The notes under the pieces are model-generated. The model was not told where the DNA came from and made no database searches. It saw only the letters and a program-made list of their open reading frames with translations. The position numbers and the translations under genes are program-made. DNA of 64,000 nucleotides from the NCBI GenBank assembly GCA_013100825.1, contig CP040001.1:744001-808000 (forward strand). Reading direction: 5' to 3'. Below are positions 45,629-54,795 of this stretch, one piece after another. Origin of the DNA: Candidatus Saccharibacteria bacterium oral taxon 488 (lineage in GTDB: Bacteria > Patescibacteriota > Saccharimonadia > Saccharimonadales > Saccharimonadaceae). Position 1 is the stretch's first letter; every line of letters begins with the position of its first letter.

Positions 45629-45697
45629 GGATGGGCGGTTGGTGTCAAGAAATACCAGACGGACAGAATCCGCCCCAACCCGGCCTTGCCAAAACTC

Positions 45698-47224
45698 TTA
45701 CTTCACCAGCTGTAGTCGCTCAACCAGCCAGTCTCTTGGCAGGATCGACAAGAACCAGCCAGCGCGCGGGCCGGAATCTTTGCCAATGAGCACGCGGTAG
45801 ATGGCGGTGAAGAGTTCCCGCGGCGGCAGCAGGCCGCTTTCCTTGTAGGCGTAAATTGCTTGATGAAACCAATTACCATCAGCCTCAGCCGGCGCCCCGG
45901 CGATATCGTCAGCTAATTGCCGCAGGTATTCTTTTTGCTCTGGCGAAAACTCATCGGGATGTACCTCGTCTGCTAGGCGAAACTTCAATGACTCAGGCGC
46001 CCATCGCTCCAGCCACTGGCTGACATAGCCTAATTCCGTGATAATCACCGTCTCTTCCTCGTCGACGATGCGAGCGTATTCCGGACTGCGCCGCAAAATT
46101 TCCACCGTTTTTGCCGTGTCGCACAGCGCTGCTTGGTATGAAATGACCAGATGCGAGAATGGAATTGAGCTGACCGCTGGATGATTCAGCCCATCAGTAC
46201 ATAGGAATAATAGCTGTTTATCAAGCTCATTTTGTGGATGCTGCTTCATCGCCGCGAAGTCGTCAACCAGCCGCACCAGGCTATCGGTCTCATCAAAATA
46301 CAGTCGCTTGGCCGGCGAATACCGGAGCATGAAATAGCGCACCACTTCAGGCGGCAACATATCAATAACATCGTGCGCGTTCACGCCAGTGCCTTTGCTG
46401 GCACTCATCTTTTTGGTATCGCCAGTGCGATTGATAAAGTCATACGGTACCGGTACTGGCGCCTCAATGTCATAAACCTCGCGAGCGATCCGCTTGCCAG
46501 TATCATACGAGCCGCCCTTCGTGGCGTGATCACGGCCAAACGGCTCAACATCAACGCCGAGCAGCCACCACCGCCCCGGCCAGTCCAGCCGCCAGTCCAG
46601 CTTTACCTGCCCGTCATCGTACCGAACCGTGTGCTCCGAGTCATCGTGGCTGCGATAGGTGATCGTTTTAGCATCGCTATCCATGCTGATAAACCGGCGA
46701 TTTTTTAGCCGACCATGCTCCATGATCTGAATTGGCGACCATTGATCATCCAGCTGACGGCCAGATACCTCCTGGATGGCTGACTTAGCTTTGTCAATGC
46801 GGCGCAGCGAGCGCTCGATGGCCGGCACAAAAAACCCGCTCCGATACTTATCGCTGGCATAGACCACGTCCATGGTGATGCCAATTTTATCAGCACTGTC
46901 GAGGAATGGCTTCAGACAAAAATCTCCCCACGAATCATACCGATCATCTGGTGATGGCACCGTGCAGAGCGGCATGCCGAGGTACTGCTCGTAACTGGCC
47001 GGCAGATTAACCGGCACTTTACGAAAGGCGTCCAGGTTATCCGAAACGTGAACGTGGCGCGCCCGGATGCCTGCCCGCTTCAGTGCCCGCACTACGGCAT
47101 CAGCGATAACAATTTCACGCAAATGCCCCACATGATACACGCCCGACGGCGATGCACCCGAGGAAACGAGTACTTCTTTATCTACACTTCGAAACTGATC
47201 TACGATATCATCAAGCCACTTCAT
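45698..47224 (-). CDS. lysS: Class I lysyl-tRNA synthetase
   Basis: 508 residues, class I fold. The HIGH equivalent is GVYHVGHLRE near residues 27-36, and the KMSKS equivalent is KKMSASKGT near 267-275. ASDKYRSGFFVPAIERSLRR and LLGVDVEPFGRDHATKGGSY are typical of the archaeal-type LysK family. It charges tRNA-Lys. Most bacteria use the class II enzyme instead; class I occurs in archaea, spirochaetes, some alphaproteobacteria and several Patescibacteria. The ATG at 47224 is 7 bases after TATAAT; the longer open frame to 47275 is rejected. Confidence 0.93.
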   Translation of the reverse strand: MKWLDDIVDQFRSVDKEVLVSSGASPSGVYHVGHLREIVIADAVVRALKRAGIRARHVHVSDNLDAFRKVPVNLPASYEQYLGMPLCTVPSPDDRYDSWGDFCLKPFLDSADKIGITMDVVYASDKYRSGFFVPAIERSLRRIDKAKSAIQEVSGRQLDDQWSPIQIMEHGRLKNRRFISMDSDAKTITYRSHDDSEHTVRYDDGQVKLDWRLDWPGRWWLLGVDVEPFGRDHATKGGSYDTGKRIAREVYDIEAPVPVPYDFINRTGDTKKMSASKGTGVNAHDVIDMLPPEVVRYFMLRYSPAKRLYFDETDSLVRLVDDFAAMKQHPQNELDKQLLFLCTDGLNHPAVSSIPFSHLVISYQAALCDTAKTVEILRRSPEYARIVDEEETVIITELGYVSQWLERWAPESLKFRLADEVHPDEFSPEQKEYLRQLADDIAGAPAEADGNWFHQAIYAYKESGLLPPRELFTAIYRVLIGKDSGPRAGWFLSILPRDWLVERLQLVK

Positions 47225-47241
47225 ATGTGTTATTATACACC

Positions 47242-47286
47242 ATGAAAATATTACTCTGCGCATTAGCCCAACCATTCGCCTTATGA
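47242..47286 (+). CDS. Possible 14-residue leader peptide
   Basis: ATG 5 bases after TATTAT opens a 14-codon frame (MKILLCALAQPFAL). Its TGA overlaps the ATG of the next gene (ATGA). It could be a leaderless upstream frame that couples translation to the gene below, or the displaced 5' end of that gene after a frameshift. Confidence 0.35.
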   Translation: MKILLCALAQPFAL

Positions 47287-47807
47287 ATATTCAAAAAGCA
47301 ATTATCTTATTCGAGAAGATCCGCGACTTGCCATACGGAACAAGTGGTAATAGTGGGATGTGGTCCTGCTACCAAAAATGCGTGTATTTACAGCGAGAAT
47401 TACAAAAAGTTGACATAGCAAGCCAGTTGTTGATTGGCGTATTTAATTGGCAGGATTTACCAATACCTGATCGTATTCTTAAACTACGTCAATGTCGAAA
47501 CGAGCGACACATTATGCTTCGTGTATTTATTGATGGATCAGTCTGTAATATTGATCCATCAATTGATAACAAACTCGTATCAATTTTACCAATAGCTCAA
47601 TGGGATGGAATTTCGAGTACGATAGCTATGGCACCGCTCAAGCGTCTGCGAATCTACCAACCGCATTCCCTACATGAGCGTATTTCGTCGCGATTGCGAC
47701 ATCAATTCTTTGGTTGTAATCCTGAGAAGTTTTACACCGAACTCGATGCGTGGCTAGCAGCACATAGAATTAAGTCTGGATTAACAGGACAAGAGCAGGA
47801 GCGGTAG
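47283..47807 (+). CDS. Unrecognised protein with a possible Cys-His-Asp triad
   Basis: 174 residues. GMWSCYQKCVYLQRELQKVD near 25-44, RHIMLRVFIDGSVCNIDPSI near 75-95, and a helical, basic C-terminus. A Cys, then His, then Asp, each in a short conserved-looking block, is the order seen in transglutaminase-like and arylamine-transferase folds; this is a weak structural hint only. No ribosome site is seen. It is divergent from lysS. Confidence 0.55.
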   Translation: MNIQKAIILFEKIRDLPYGTSGNSGMWSCYQKCVYLQRELQKVDIASQLLIGVFNWQDLPIPDRILKLRQCRNERHIMLRVFIDGSVCNIDPSIDNKLVSILPIAQWDGISSTIAMAPLKRLRIYQPHSLHERISSRLRHQFFGCNPEKFYTELDAWLAAHRIKSGLTGQEQER

Positions 47808-47843
47808 CTATCCTACCATCCACCCTCAAACTACCTAACTCGA

Positions 47844-48962
47844 TTATTCCCACCGAAATAGCTTGATCGCCGCAATGTAAACAACGAGAATCCACGCAGT
47901 CACAGCACCAAGTTGCGGTAGGACCTCGATCAAACTGGCGTGCTCAGTCATGATCAAGCGAAATCCTTCTGTAATCGGGGTCATCGGGATGAACTGAGAA
48001 GCACCGCGTAACCATTCTGGGAACATGTAGAGCGGGAAAAATGCACCAGACAAGAACATCATCGGGAAGGACACGAGGTTGGTTAACGGTGCCGACTGGT
48101 TTTCATTCTTTGCCCAGCCACCAATTAATAGACCTAGGCCCACCATCATAAAGGCCGCCAGCACCGCCATAAGGACGAAGAGCCCCCAATCGCCACGCAT
48201 ATTAAATTGGAATACGAATGTACCGACAATCACCATCATGACGAGGCTCAACAGCGAGATGATGACATAATGAATCGCCATCGAGATAATCAGCTGACCC
48301 GAGGTAAATGGTGCCGCCCGTAGCCGACGGTAAGAGCCGCGCTGCTTTTCAGCCGGCATTTGATTAGCCAGGCCAAAGATACCCATGCTCATCAAGCTAA
48401 AGGCGAGCAGTCCCGTAAAGGTATAGTCAAACGATTTTAGCTGCTCATCGCCAACTGCTTTACCGGCGGCTTTAATTGGTGCTTCCGGCTGGCCCAGGTG
48501 CTTATTGATCTCATCAGCAACCTGACCCATCACTGCCGTCAGCGCACTACCAGTCTGCTCCGATCCCTTGCCGTACAGCACATTGATCGTACCGGCTGGC
48601 TTGGCATTATTGCCCTCTCCCTTTACTTCGCCAAAACTACTCGGTAGTTCAATGATGCCGTTCAGCTCCGAGCGCTTGAGCTTCTCACGGGCATCGTCCA
48701 TATCCTTGACATCTTTGATCTTGAGAACCGAATCTTTAGCGTTTCCCTTGGCGCTATCGACAAAATTTTTCGCAAATTCTGTTTGTGAATTATTGATAAT
48801 CGCCACATTAAAGCTGGTTGATTGATCCTTAAAGATTGAGCCAAATATAAACAAGAATAGCAACGGAAACAGGAAGGTAAAGAACAGCGACATTTTATCG
48901 CGGATAAAGCGTTTTTGCTGGGCGCGTACTTGCCCGAATACACCAGTCCAATATTTTTTCAT
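47844..48962 (-). CDS. ABC-2 type exporter permease
   Basis: 372 residues. The first span is at about 20-40; a large extracytoplasmic domain follows (about 45-190: FKDQSTSFNVAIINNSQTEF, ELNGIIELPSSFGEVKGEGN). Five spans follow, with FTGLLAFSLMSMGIFGLANQ and FPMMFLSGAFFPLYMFPEWL characteristic of ABC-2 membrane subunits. It starts 1 base after the stop of its ATPase gene. The substrate is unknown; such pairs export drugs, lipids or peptides. Confidence 0.9.
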   Translation of the reverse strand: MKKYWTGVFGQVRAQQKRFIRDKMSLFFTFLFPLLFLFIFGSIFKDQSTSFNVAIINNSQTEFAKNFVDSAKGNAKDSVLKIKDVKDMDDAREKLKRSELNGIIELPSSFGEVKGEGNNAKPAGTINVLYGKGSEQTGSALTAVMGQVADEINKHLGQPEAPIKAAGKAVGDEQLKSFDYTFTGLLAFSLMSMGIFGLANQMPAEKQRGSYRRLRAAPFTSGQLIISMAIHYVIISLLSLVMMVIVGTFVFQFNMRGDWGLFVLMAVLAAFMMVGLGLLIGGWAKNENQSAPLTNLVSFPMMFLSGAFFPLYMFPEWLRGASQFIPMTPITEGFRLIMTEHASLIEVLPQLGAVTAWILVVYIAAIKLFRWE

Positions 48963-48963
48963 A

Positions 48964-49728
48964 CTAATCCCGAATCGCCTTTCCTGTTAAGTCAATAAAT
49001 ACGTCTTCCAAATTGGCCTGCTCGACAACTTGCTTTTTCTTGAAACCGCGCGCCAATAGCTGCTGGATCAGATTGTGCGGCGTGTCAATGGTGATGATTT
49101 TACCATTATCCATAATCGCCAAGCGGTCGCACAGCAGCTCAGCCTCGTCCATATAATGCGTGGTCAGCACGATAGTGATGCCTTCATCGCGAATCTCTTT
49201 GATTAAATCCCAGAGATTGCGGCGAGCCTGCGGATCCAGCCCAGTGGTCGGCTCGTCGAGGAACAGCACCGTCGGATTGTTAACCAGCGTCGAAGCGATA
49301 GCGAAGCGTTGCTTTTGCCCGCCTGAGAGCTGCTCGACATAGCTTTTGGCTTTGTCGGTCAATTGCACCTTGGCCAGCAGCGCATCGGCGTCGACCATTT
49401 GTCCGTACAAGCTGGCAAACATTTTCAGTTGTTCGCGCAAGGTTAGCTTGTCGTAAAACGTCGTCGATTGCAGCTGGATACCGATGATGTTTTTAATATG
49501 CTTCGGCTGCTTGGCAACGTTAATCCCGTCGATGGTCGCCGTGCCGCCATCAATTGTCCTCAGTGCCTCGAGCATTTCTAGCGTCGTCGTCTTACCAGCG
49601 CCATTCGGGCCGAGGATGCCGAAGATCTCGCCTTTCTTGACCTCAAACGACACGCTGTCGACGACATTCTTGCCATCGTACGTCTTGACGAGTTGGTCAA
49701 CTGTTATGATTGGTTCGGGTTGAGCCAT
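48964..49728 (-). CDS. ABC exporter ATPase
   Basis: 254 residues. Walker A GPNGAGKTTTLEML near 37-50, Q-loop GIQLQSTTFYDKLTLREQL, signature LSGGQKQRFAIAS near 134-146, Walker B VLFLDEPTTGLDP, H-loop VLTTHYMDEAE. It drives the permease encoded next. The start is supported by AAGGAG 7 bases upstream. Confidence 0.95.
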   Translation of the reverse strand: MAQPEPIITVDQLVKTYDGKNVVDSVSFEVKKGEIFGILGPNGAGKTTTLEMLEALRTIDGGTATIDGINVAKQPKHIKNIIGIQLQSTTFYDKLTLREQLKMFASLYGQMVDADALLAKVQLTDKAKSYVEQLSGGQKQRFAIASTLVNNPTVLFLDEPTTGLDPQARRNLWDLIKEIRDEGITIVLTTHYMDEAELLCDRLAIMDNGKIITIDTPHNLIQQLLARGFKKKQVVEQANLEDVFIDLTGKAIRD

Positions 49729-49884
49729 ACAAACTCCTTTCCGCGCTCTGTTTCAGCACTGCATACCTTAGTGATAGAACGACTCCCTGCCAGCCTATCT
49801 TTAGTTAGTTATTATAGCACTCTGCGTGGGGTATGCAACCCGAGAGGGCTAGCCAAACCGACACGATGCCGTTATACTAACCAC

Positions 49885-50541
49885 ATGCCAAAGAAGCCCC
49901 ACCTCTCTATCACGCGGCCGCACAGTCGCCTCAAGAAACGGTACGTGTTCGCGTTGGTACTAGTACCGCTAATGGCTGTTTGTATCAGTCTCGGTGCGCT
50001 GTATTGGCCAAAAATTACTCATAAACTTCATTCGCTAGCAGCCGCTGGCAGCATTGATTCATCACGCGGCGAGGCGACGTTCCCGCAGCTTGATACCACA
50101 AATTTACATCCGACCCGGCAAAAAATTATCAGCCTCGCCAAAACCGAGTTCGAAGCACAATCCGCCGGCACCAAGTTCAGCCAAGGCGTCAGTGAAGCCT
50201 GGTGCGCCGATTTTGTGAGCTGGATCATGCAGCAGGCGGGCGCGCCATTAAAGAATCCGCACACTGGCGGCTGGCGCATTCCGGGAACATTTACCCTGCG
50301 TGAATATTACGAAGCGGACAGTCGATTCAAACCTGCTGGCTCTGGCTATCAACCGCGTCCCGGTGACGTGGCAATTTACCGCAATTCGCCGGTGTTTGGT
50401 GACCATACTAATATTGTACTGAAAAATGACAGTGGCGTTCTCACGACGGTTGGCGGTAATGAGATGAACCGCATTCGCGTATTCATCAACCACGATAAGC
50501 GCTACGATGGACTACTGGGATATGGCGTGCTAGCAGAATAA
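49885..50541 (+). CDS. Membrane-anchored CHAP-domain hydrolase
   Basis: 218 residues. A basic N-terminus and one span (about 20-42, YVFALVLVPLMAVCISLGAL) precede a CHAP domain with SEAWCADFVSWIMQQAGAP near residues 107-125 (catalytic Cys), then RPGDVAIYRNSPVFGDHTNI near 168-187 (His). CHAP enzymes are amidases or endopeptidases of peptidoglycan, so it may remodel the wall or act on a host wall. The ATG at 49885 is 6 bases after TATACT; the longer open frame from 49693 is not used. Confidence 0.88.
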   Translation: MPKKPHLSITRPHSRLKKRYVFALVLVPLMAVCISLGALYWPKITHKLHSLAAAGSIDSSRGEATFPQLDTTNLHPTRQKIISLAKTEFEAQSAGTKFSQGVSEAWCADFVSWIMQQAGAPLKNPHTGGWRIPGTFTLREYYEADSRFKPAGSGYQPRPGDVAIYRNSPVFGDHTNIVLKNDSGVLTTVGGNEMNRIRVFINHDKRYDGLLGYGVLAE

Positions 50542-50590
50542 GCCTAGCCCGTCTGATGCGGGATCGCCCACGCCTAACCGAGTGGCCGCA

Positions 50591-51163
50591 TTACGCCGCG
50601 TGACTTGCCGCTAGCAGAAACGCCACCAATGCATCGGGCTGCTGCTCAGCCAGCCACGTTACGGCGTCAACGATAGCATCCTTGTTTGTGCCACCATTTT
50701 TGAGCTCCTCGAGGAGGCGCTTGACCGTCCGCTGCGTCTGGCCATCATACCGATCGAGGCGCATCGCCTGAGTGACTTGCTTGACCTGCTCGTCGCTAAG
50801 AGCAACGTAAGGCGAGACCACTTCGTGCGCATGCTTGGGGCTGCGCTTGGCGGCTTCAGCCTTGCGTTGGAGGTTTTCCAGGCCTTCAATCGTCGCCCGC
50901 ATCAACGTTTCCGCCTCATCCATACCACGCTGATAGGCCTGAGCAAATTCCTCGGAATTATCCCCACCTTCGGAAACGATCGCCGGCAAAAACTCGATCC
51001 GCATCACTCGGTGCATATACGCGTCGCCCATTTCCTCGCCGGTCGCCATCACCTCACTCCACCAGGCAACGAACCGCGAATTTTCAGGATCATGCAGCTC
51101 GCGCATAGCCGGTAGCTGCGCTAATTTATCCTTAAAAAAGTGAATTAGTTTCTTGATGTCCAT
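50591..51163 (-). CDS. Unrecognised helical 190-residue protein
   Basis: Mostly helical and charged: DIKKLIHFFKDKLAQLPAMR at the start, QAYQRGMDEAETLMRATIEG, a basic spot (RKAEAAKRSPKHAHEV), and DAVTWLAEQQPDALVAFLLA at the end. No signal peptide or membrane span, no known family. TATAAT is 8 bases before the ATG. It converges with the CHAP gene. Confidence 0.65.
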   Translation of the reverse strand: MDIKKLIHFFKDKLAQLPAMRELHDPENSRFVAWWSEVMATGEEMGDAYMHRVMRIEFLPAIVSEGGDNSEEFAQAYQRGMDEAETLMRATIEGLENLQRKAEAAKRSPKHAHEVVSPYVALSDEQVKQVTQAMRLDRYDGQTQRTVKRLLEELKNGGTNKDAIVDAVTWLAEQQPDALVAFLLAASHAA

Positions 51164-51222
51164 GTTGCTTTATTATACCCAAAAACAATGGTAAGCACAA
51201 GCGCCATCCCGCCCGAGGGATC

Positions 51223-52131
51223 TCAGCGCCGCTTCAAAAAATAATAGCCAATCGCCAGCGCCGCTAGCGCGCTACCGCCAATAACCACCCAAAAGGTCAC
51301 CGGGCTCTCCGCGGCCGGCAAGGGCACATTCATGCCATACAGCCCGGCCACCATCGTCGGGATAGTCAGCGCCACCGTGATCACCGTCAGCAACCGAATC
51401 GTCTCATTCAGTCGGGTATCCATCACCGCCCGGTAGCTATCACGCACATTGGTGATGGTTCGCAGCAGCGATTTACACCGGCTAATCACCTGCTCGAGGT
51501 CGATGGAAATATCTTCGACGTCATCCTTGTCGTCGTCCTTGAGTCGCAAGCTGCGATTGGCGATCAACCGCTCAATTGCCCAGTTCATCGGCAGCAAGGC
51601 ATCCAGGTAGTCATTTAACTTGCGCTCATACTCGGTCAGGGTGACGATATCACGCGCCCGCAAGGTGTGAATATCGTCAGTCGCCGCTCTCATCTGGCGA
51701 TTGATGGTCGCCACCCGCCGCTGGTACTGACCCGACACCGCCTCGATCATCGCCACCACCAGTTCAATCCGCCGCGACGTCCGTACCCGTGTCTTATCAA
51801 TAAACGGCTGCCACAGCCGACCCAGACTATCGCGCGACAATGTCACCACATACTCTTTGTGAATGCCGAACAAAATTGGCGTAGTAAAATCATTAAAATC
51901 ATCGTCGGTATCCGGCAGCCGGGCGATCAAGTACGTCCACTCATCATCAAACTCAATACGCGGTACCTCATGCGGGTCAAGCGCGTCGCTAATCATGTCC
52001 TCATCCATCCCCAGCGTCAGCAGCTCGGACACTTCCTCTTCGGTTGGCCGTTCGCAGCGCAGCCAACTGCCGCTACGCAATGTCTGAATCGGTGCGATCA
52101 CCTCGCCTGTTGAATGCAGGTATTCTATCAT
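51223..52131 (-). CDS. CorA-like magnesium channel (second paralogue)
   Basis: 302 residues. An acidic alpha/beta N-domain (EEEVSELLTLGMDEDMISDA-type region), long helices, and two C-terminal spans (about 240-262 and 275-295) with the signature LYGMNVPLP. It has low similarity to the copy at 42910 outside the membrane part, so the two may differ in ion or regulation. The ATG at 52131, 6 bases after TATACT, is chosen over the in-frame ATG at 52203 that starts the longest open frame. Confidence 0.9.
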   Translation of the reverse strand: MIEYLHSTGEVIAPIQTLRSGSWLRCERPTEEEVSELLTLGMDEDMISDALDPHEVPRIEFDDEWTYLIARLPDTDDDFNDFTTPILFGIHKEYVVTLSRDSLGRLWQPFIDKTRVRTSRRIELVVAMIEAVSGQYQRRVATINRQMRAATDDIHTLRARDIVTLTEYERKLNDYLDALLPMNWAIERLIANRSLRLKDDDKDDVEDISIDLEQVISRCKSLLRTITNVRDSYRAVMDTRLNETIRLLTVITVALTIPTMVAGLYGMNVPLPAAESPVTFWVVIGGSALAALAIGYYFLKRR

Positions 52132-52202
52132 GTTCTTAGTATAGCTCATTTGAGATATTTTGGTACCGGTTAGATGACAATAAGCTTCGGAGGCCATCAT
52201 CA

Positions 52203-52237
52203 AAAACCACCAGCCGAGCTATCCGACTGGTGGTTTT
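52203..52237. terminator. Terminator after the arc operon
   Basis: AAAACCACCAG and CTGGTGGTTTT pair perfectly over 11 bp around a 13-base loop. It ends the arcABDC transcript on the minus strand and could work in both directions. Confidence 0.9.
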
Positions 52238-52254
52238 GAGTGTTCATATGAGAG

Positions 52255-53208
52255 CTAACTCTTGATGCGCGTACCGGCGGCACCGTTAATGGCATCAGCA
52301 GTTTTTTCGAGCGAGGTAATGATCGCCGTGCGCCCCGAAGCACCAGCCACAAAACTCAGTGCCGCTTGGGTTTTCGGTAGCATTGAGCCGGCCGCAAATT
52401 GCCCAGCATCAATGTGCTGCTGCAGCTCCTCGACCGATACCTCGCCGAGCGACTGCTCTGTTGGCTGACCAAAGTTGATCTTGGCTGCATCAACCGAAGT
52501 TAGGATCAATAGTGTATCCGCTCTGAGTGTGTCCGCCAGCTTGGCAGCTCCAAAATCCTTGTCGATCACCGCCGCCACGCCGCTTAACTGGCCCGATGCG
52601 TCACGCAGCACCGGAATGCCGCCACCACCAGTCGAGACCACCAACACGCCGGCATCAACCAGCGCCTTGATGACGGGAGCCTCGACAATCTCCTGAGGCT
52701 TTGGTGATGGCACAACGCGCCGCCAGCCACGACCCGAGTCCTCGCGCACCGTATAACCGCGCTCGGCCTGTACCTTCTTGGCCTCTTCTTCTGAATAGAA
52801 TGGCCCGATTGGCTTGGTCGGATTTTGAAATGCCGGATCAGCTTGATCAACCACCGTCTGGGTAACGATACTCACTGCATACTTATCATGCACACCACGA
52901 GTCGCCAGCGCATCGTGGATCGCTTGCTGCAGCCAAAAACCAATGAGGCCCTGGCTCATCGCACCAGAATCCTCCAGCGGTAAGCTCGGCACCGCCTCAG
53001 TGTTAATCGCTTCCTCGTGTAGGACGATGTTGCCGACCTGCGGGCCATTGCCGTGGACAATGGCTACGCGGTGGCCAGCTTGAATCAGCGGCAGGAGCTG
53101 AGCGATTGTTTCGTCGGCCACTCGCTGCTGCGCTTGGGACGAGGCCTCGCCCTGACGTTGCAGGGCGTTACCTCCCAGTGCGACGACAATGGTTCGCTGC
53201 TGATTCAT
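52255..53208 (-). CDS. arcC: Carbamate kinase
   Basis: 317 residues of the amino-acid kinase family: VVALGGNALQRQGEASSQAQ at the N-terminus, VAIVHGNGPQVGNI near residues 47-60, GRGWRRVVPSPKPQEIVEAP near 160-178, VVSTGGGGIPVLRD and AVIDKDFGAAKLADTLRADT near 200-235. It turns carbamoyl phosphate plus ADP into ATP, ammonia and CO2, the energy-yielding step of the arginine deiminase pathway. It overlaps the arcD stop (TAATG). Confidence 0.95.
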   Translation of the reverse strand: MNQQRTIVVALGGNALQRQGEASSQAQQRVADETIAQLLPLIQAGHRVAIVHGNGPQVGNIVLHEEAINTEAVPSLPLEDSGAMSQGLIGFWLQQAIHDALATRGVHDKYAVSIVTQTVVDQADPAFQNPTKPIGPFYSEEEAKKVQAERGYTVREDSGRGWRRVVPSPKPQEIVEAPVIKALVDAGVLVVSTGGGGIPVLRDASGQLSGVAAVIDKDFGAAKLADTLRADTLLILTSVDAAKINFGQPTEQSLGEVSVEELQQHIDAGQFAAGSMLPKTQAALSFVAGASGRTAIITSLEKTADAINGAAGTRIKS

Positions 53209-54761
53209 TAGGCGATGGCTCCGTATACCATGATAGCTACGAGGCTAATGATCGCAAAGACCACCATGATTGGCATTGAGCGCTTCAACCATGCACGGTA
53301 CGACACGCCGGCTAGGGCCAGACCGCCCATCAACGAAGCAATGGTTGGCGCCATCATATTCAACAGACCCGATGCTGTTGCAAATGCGACAACGATGATC
53401 TCCTTGCTGGAGCCGACTAGGTCAGCCACCGGCGCGATAACTGGCATAGTCGCTGCCGCTAGACCTGATGACGACGGAATGATAAAGCTCATCGGCAAGT
53501 AGAAGATGTAGGCGAGAACACCGACGAAACTACCCGCGCCCTTCAGTGCAGATTCACCCCAGCTAATGATCGTGTCTTGGATGGCACCATTCTGCATCAC
53601 CACGCCAACACCAGCTGCTACTGCGATGATCAGTGCCACACTCAGTAGATCGGCTGTACCTTTCAGGAAGGTGTCAACAACGAAGACTTCCTCTTTTTTG
53701 AATTGGCGATAATAAATCGCTGCGATGACTAAGGTTGATAACAGGAACAGGGTCGAGATCTCGTTGAAGTACCACTCACCAAATGGTAAGACATGATCAA
53801 GACCCAAGATAGCACCAACGACCGGTAGCCCCGCAAACCACTTATGGATATCAGCGAACAGCGTGATCCCCCAGTTGCCCCACGGGATCAGCGAGATGAT
53901 CATCAATAGGAAGGTGACGCCAAAGACCGCCATCACTGCTTTACGCGGACCGGTAAACTCTGGCACGTTGCTCATATCAAGTGCGGTGGTGGCTGGCTTA
54001 TACCGAACATCATCTTTATACTTACCGGCCTTTACCTTTGACGCGTATCGCATGGTGAACACGATAGCTGCGACCAAACAGAGCAGCAAAATTATTGATT
54101 GAAGACCCAACACATTACCGAGCGGCACGTCAGCCGACTTGGCAGCAATACCAGTCGAAAATGGATTCAAGGTCGAGCCAAGCACACCAACACCACCACC
54201 GAGCACGATCACCATCACCGCGGTCATAGCGTTGTAGCCAGCCGCCATCATGATCGGCACCACCAGCGCATAAAAGGCCACCGCCTCTTCTTGCATGCCG
54301 TAGGTGGTACCACCGATAGCGAAGAACGTCATGAGAATTGGGATAAGCCATTTCTCCTTGCCCTTCATCTTGCGCAGCATGGCACCGAGCGTCGCATCCA
54401 GCGCACCAGTTTTCATCGTCACCCCGAGGAAGCCGCCGAGGATCAACACAAAGACGATGACGTCGAGCTTCTCACTCATGCCCTTGATCGGCGCAAGTGC
54501 TGCATCCCACAAACCCTGGCGGGAGTCGGTGGTTGTCTCGGTGCCGTCATCGGCTTTTTTAGTAGTGACTTTATCGGTCTGTTTATACGTACCAGCGATG
54601 CGCACTGTCTTTTCCGCATCATTTGGATCTGGTTTTGTGTTGTACACACCAGACGGGATAATCCACGTCAGGACTGCCATCAAGGCAATCACCACAAACA
54701 GCACGGTAAAGGCTGAGGGCGAGCGCAGCTTTTTCTTAATTTTTTTCATTTTTTCTACCAT
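53208..54761 (-). CDS. arcD: Arginine/ornithine antiporter, YfcC/ArcD2 type
   Basis: 517 residues, about 12 spans. It belongs to the C4-dicarboxylate-carrier-like YfcC family rather than the APC-type ArcD: FVLILGGFLGVTMKTGALDA, FFAIGGTTYGMQEEAVAFYA, LGGGVGVLGSTLNPFSTGIA, and SFIIPSSSGLAAATMPVIAP. Placement inside arcA-B-D-C points to arginine-ornithine exchange. A polar external loop near residues 50-85 is Thr/Asp/Lys-rich. A strong AAAGGAGG precedes the ATG. Confidence 0.88.
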   Translation of the reverse strand: MVEKMKKIKKKLRSPSAFTVLFVVIALMAVLTWIIPSGVYNTKPDPNDAEKTVRIAGTYKQTDKVTTKKADDGTETTTDSRQGLWDAALAPIKGMSEKLDVIVFVLILGGFLGVTMKTGALDATLGAMLRKMKGKEKWLIPILMTFFAIGGTTYGMQEEAVAFYALVVPIMMAAGYNAMTAVMVIVLGGGVGVLGSTLNPFSTGIAAKSADVPLGNVLGLQSIILLLCLVAAIVFTMRYASKVKAGKYKDDVRYKPATTALDMSNVPEFTGPRKAVMAVFGVTFLLMIISLIPWGNWGITLFADIHKWFAGLPVVGAILGLDHVLPFGEWYFNEISTLFLLSTLVIAAIYYRQFKKEEVFVVDTFLKGTADLLSVALIIAVAAGVGVVMQNGAIQDTIISWGESALKGAGSFVGVLAYIFYLPMSFIIPSSSGLAAATMPVIAPVADLVGSSKEIIVVAFATASGLLNMMAPTIASLMGGLALAGVSYRAWLKRSMPIMVVFAIISLVAIMVYGAIA

Positions 54762-54795
54762 GTCCGGAGCCTCCTTTACTCCTGTATTACGACAT

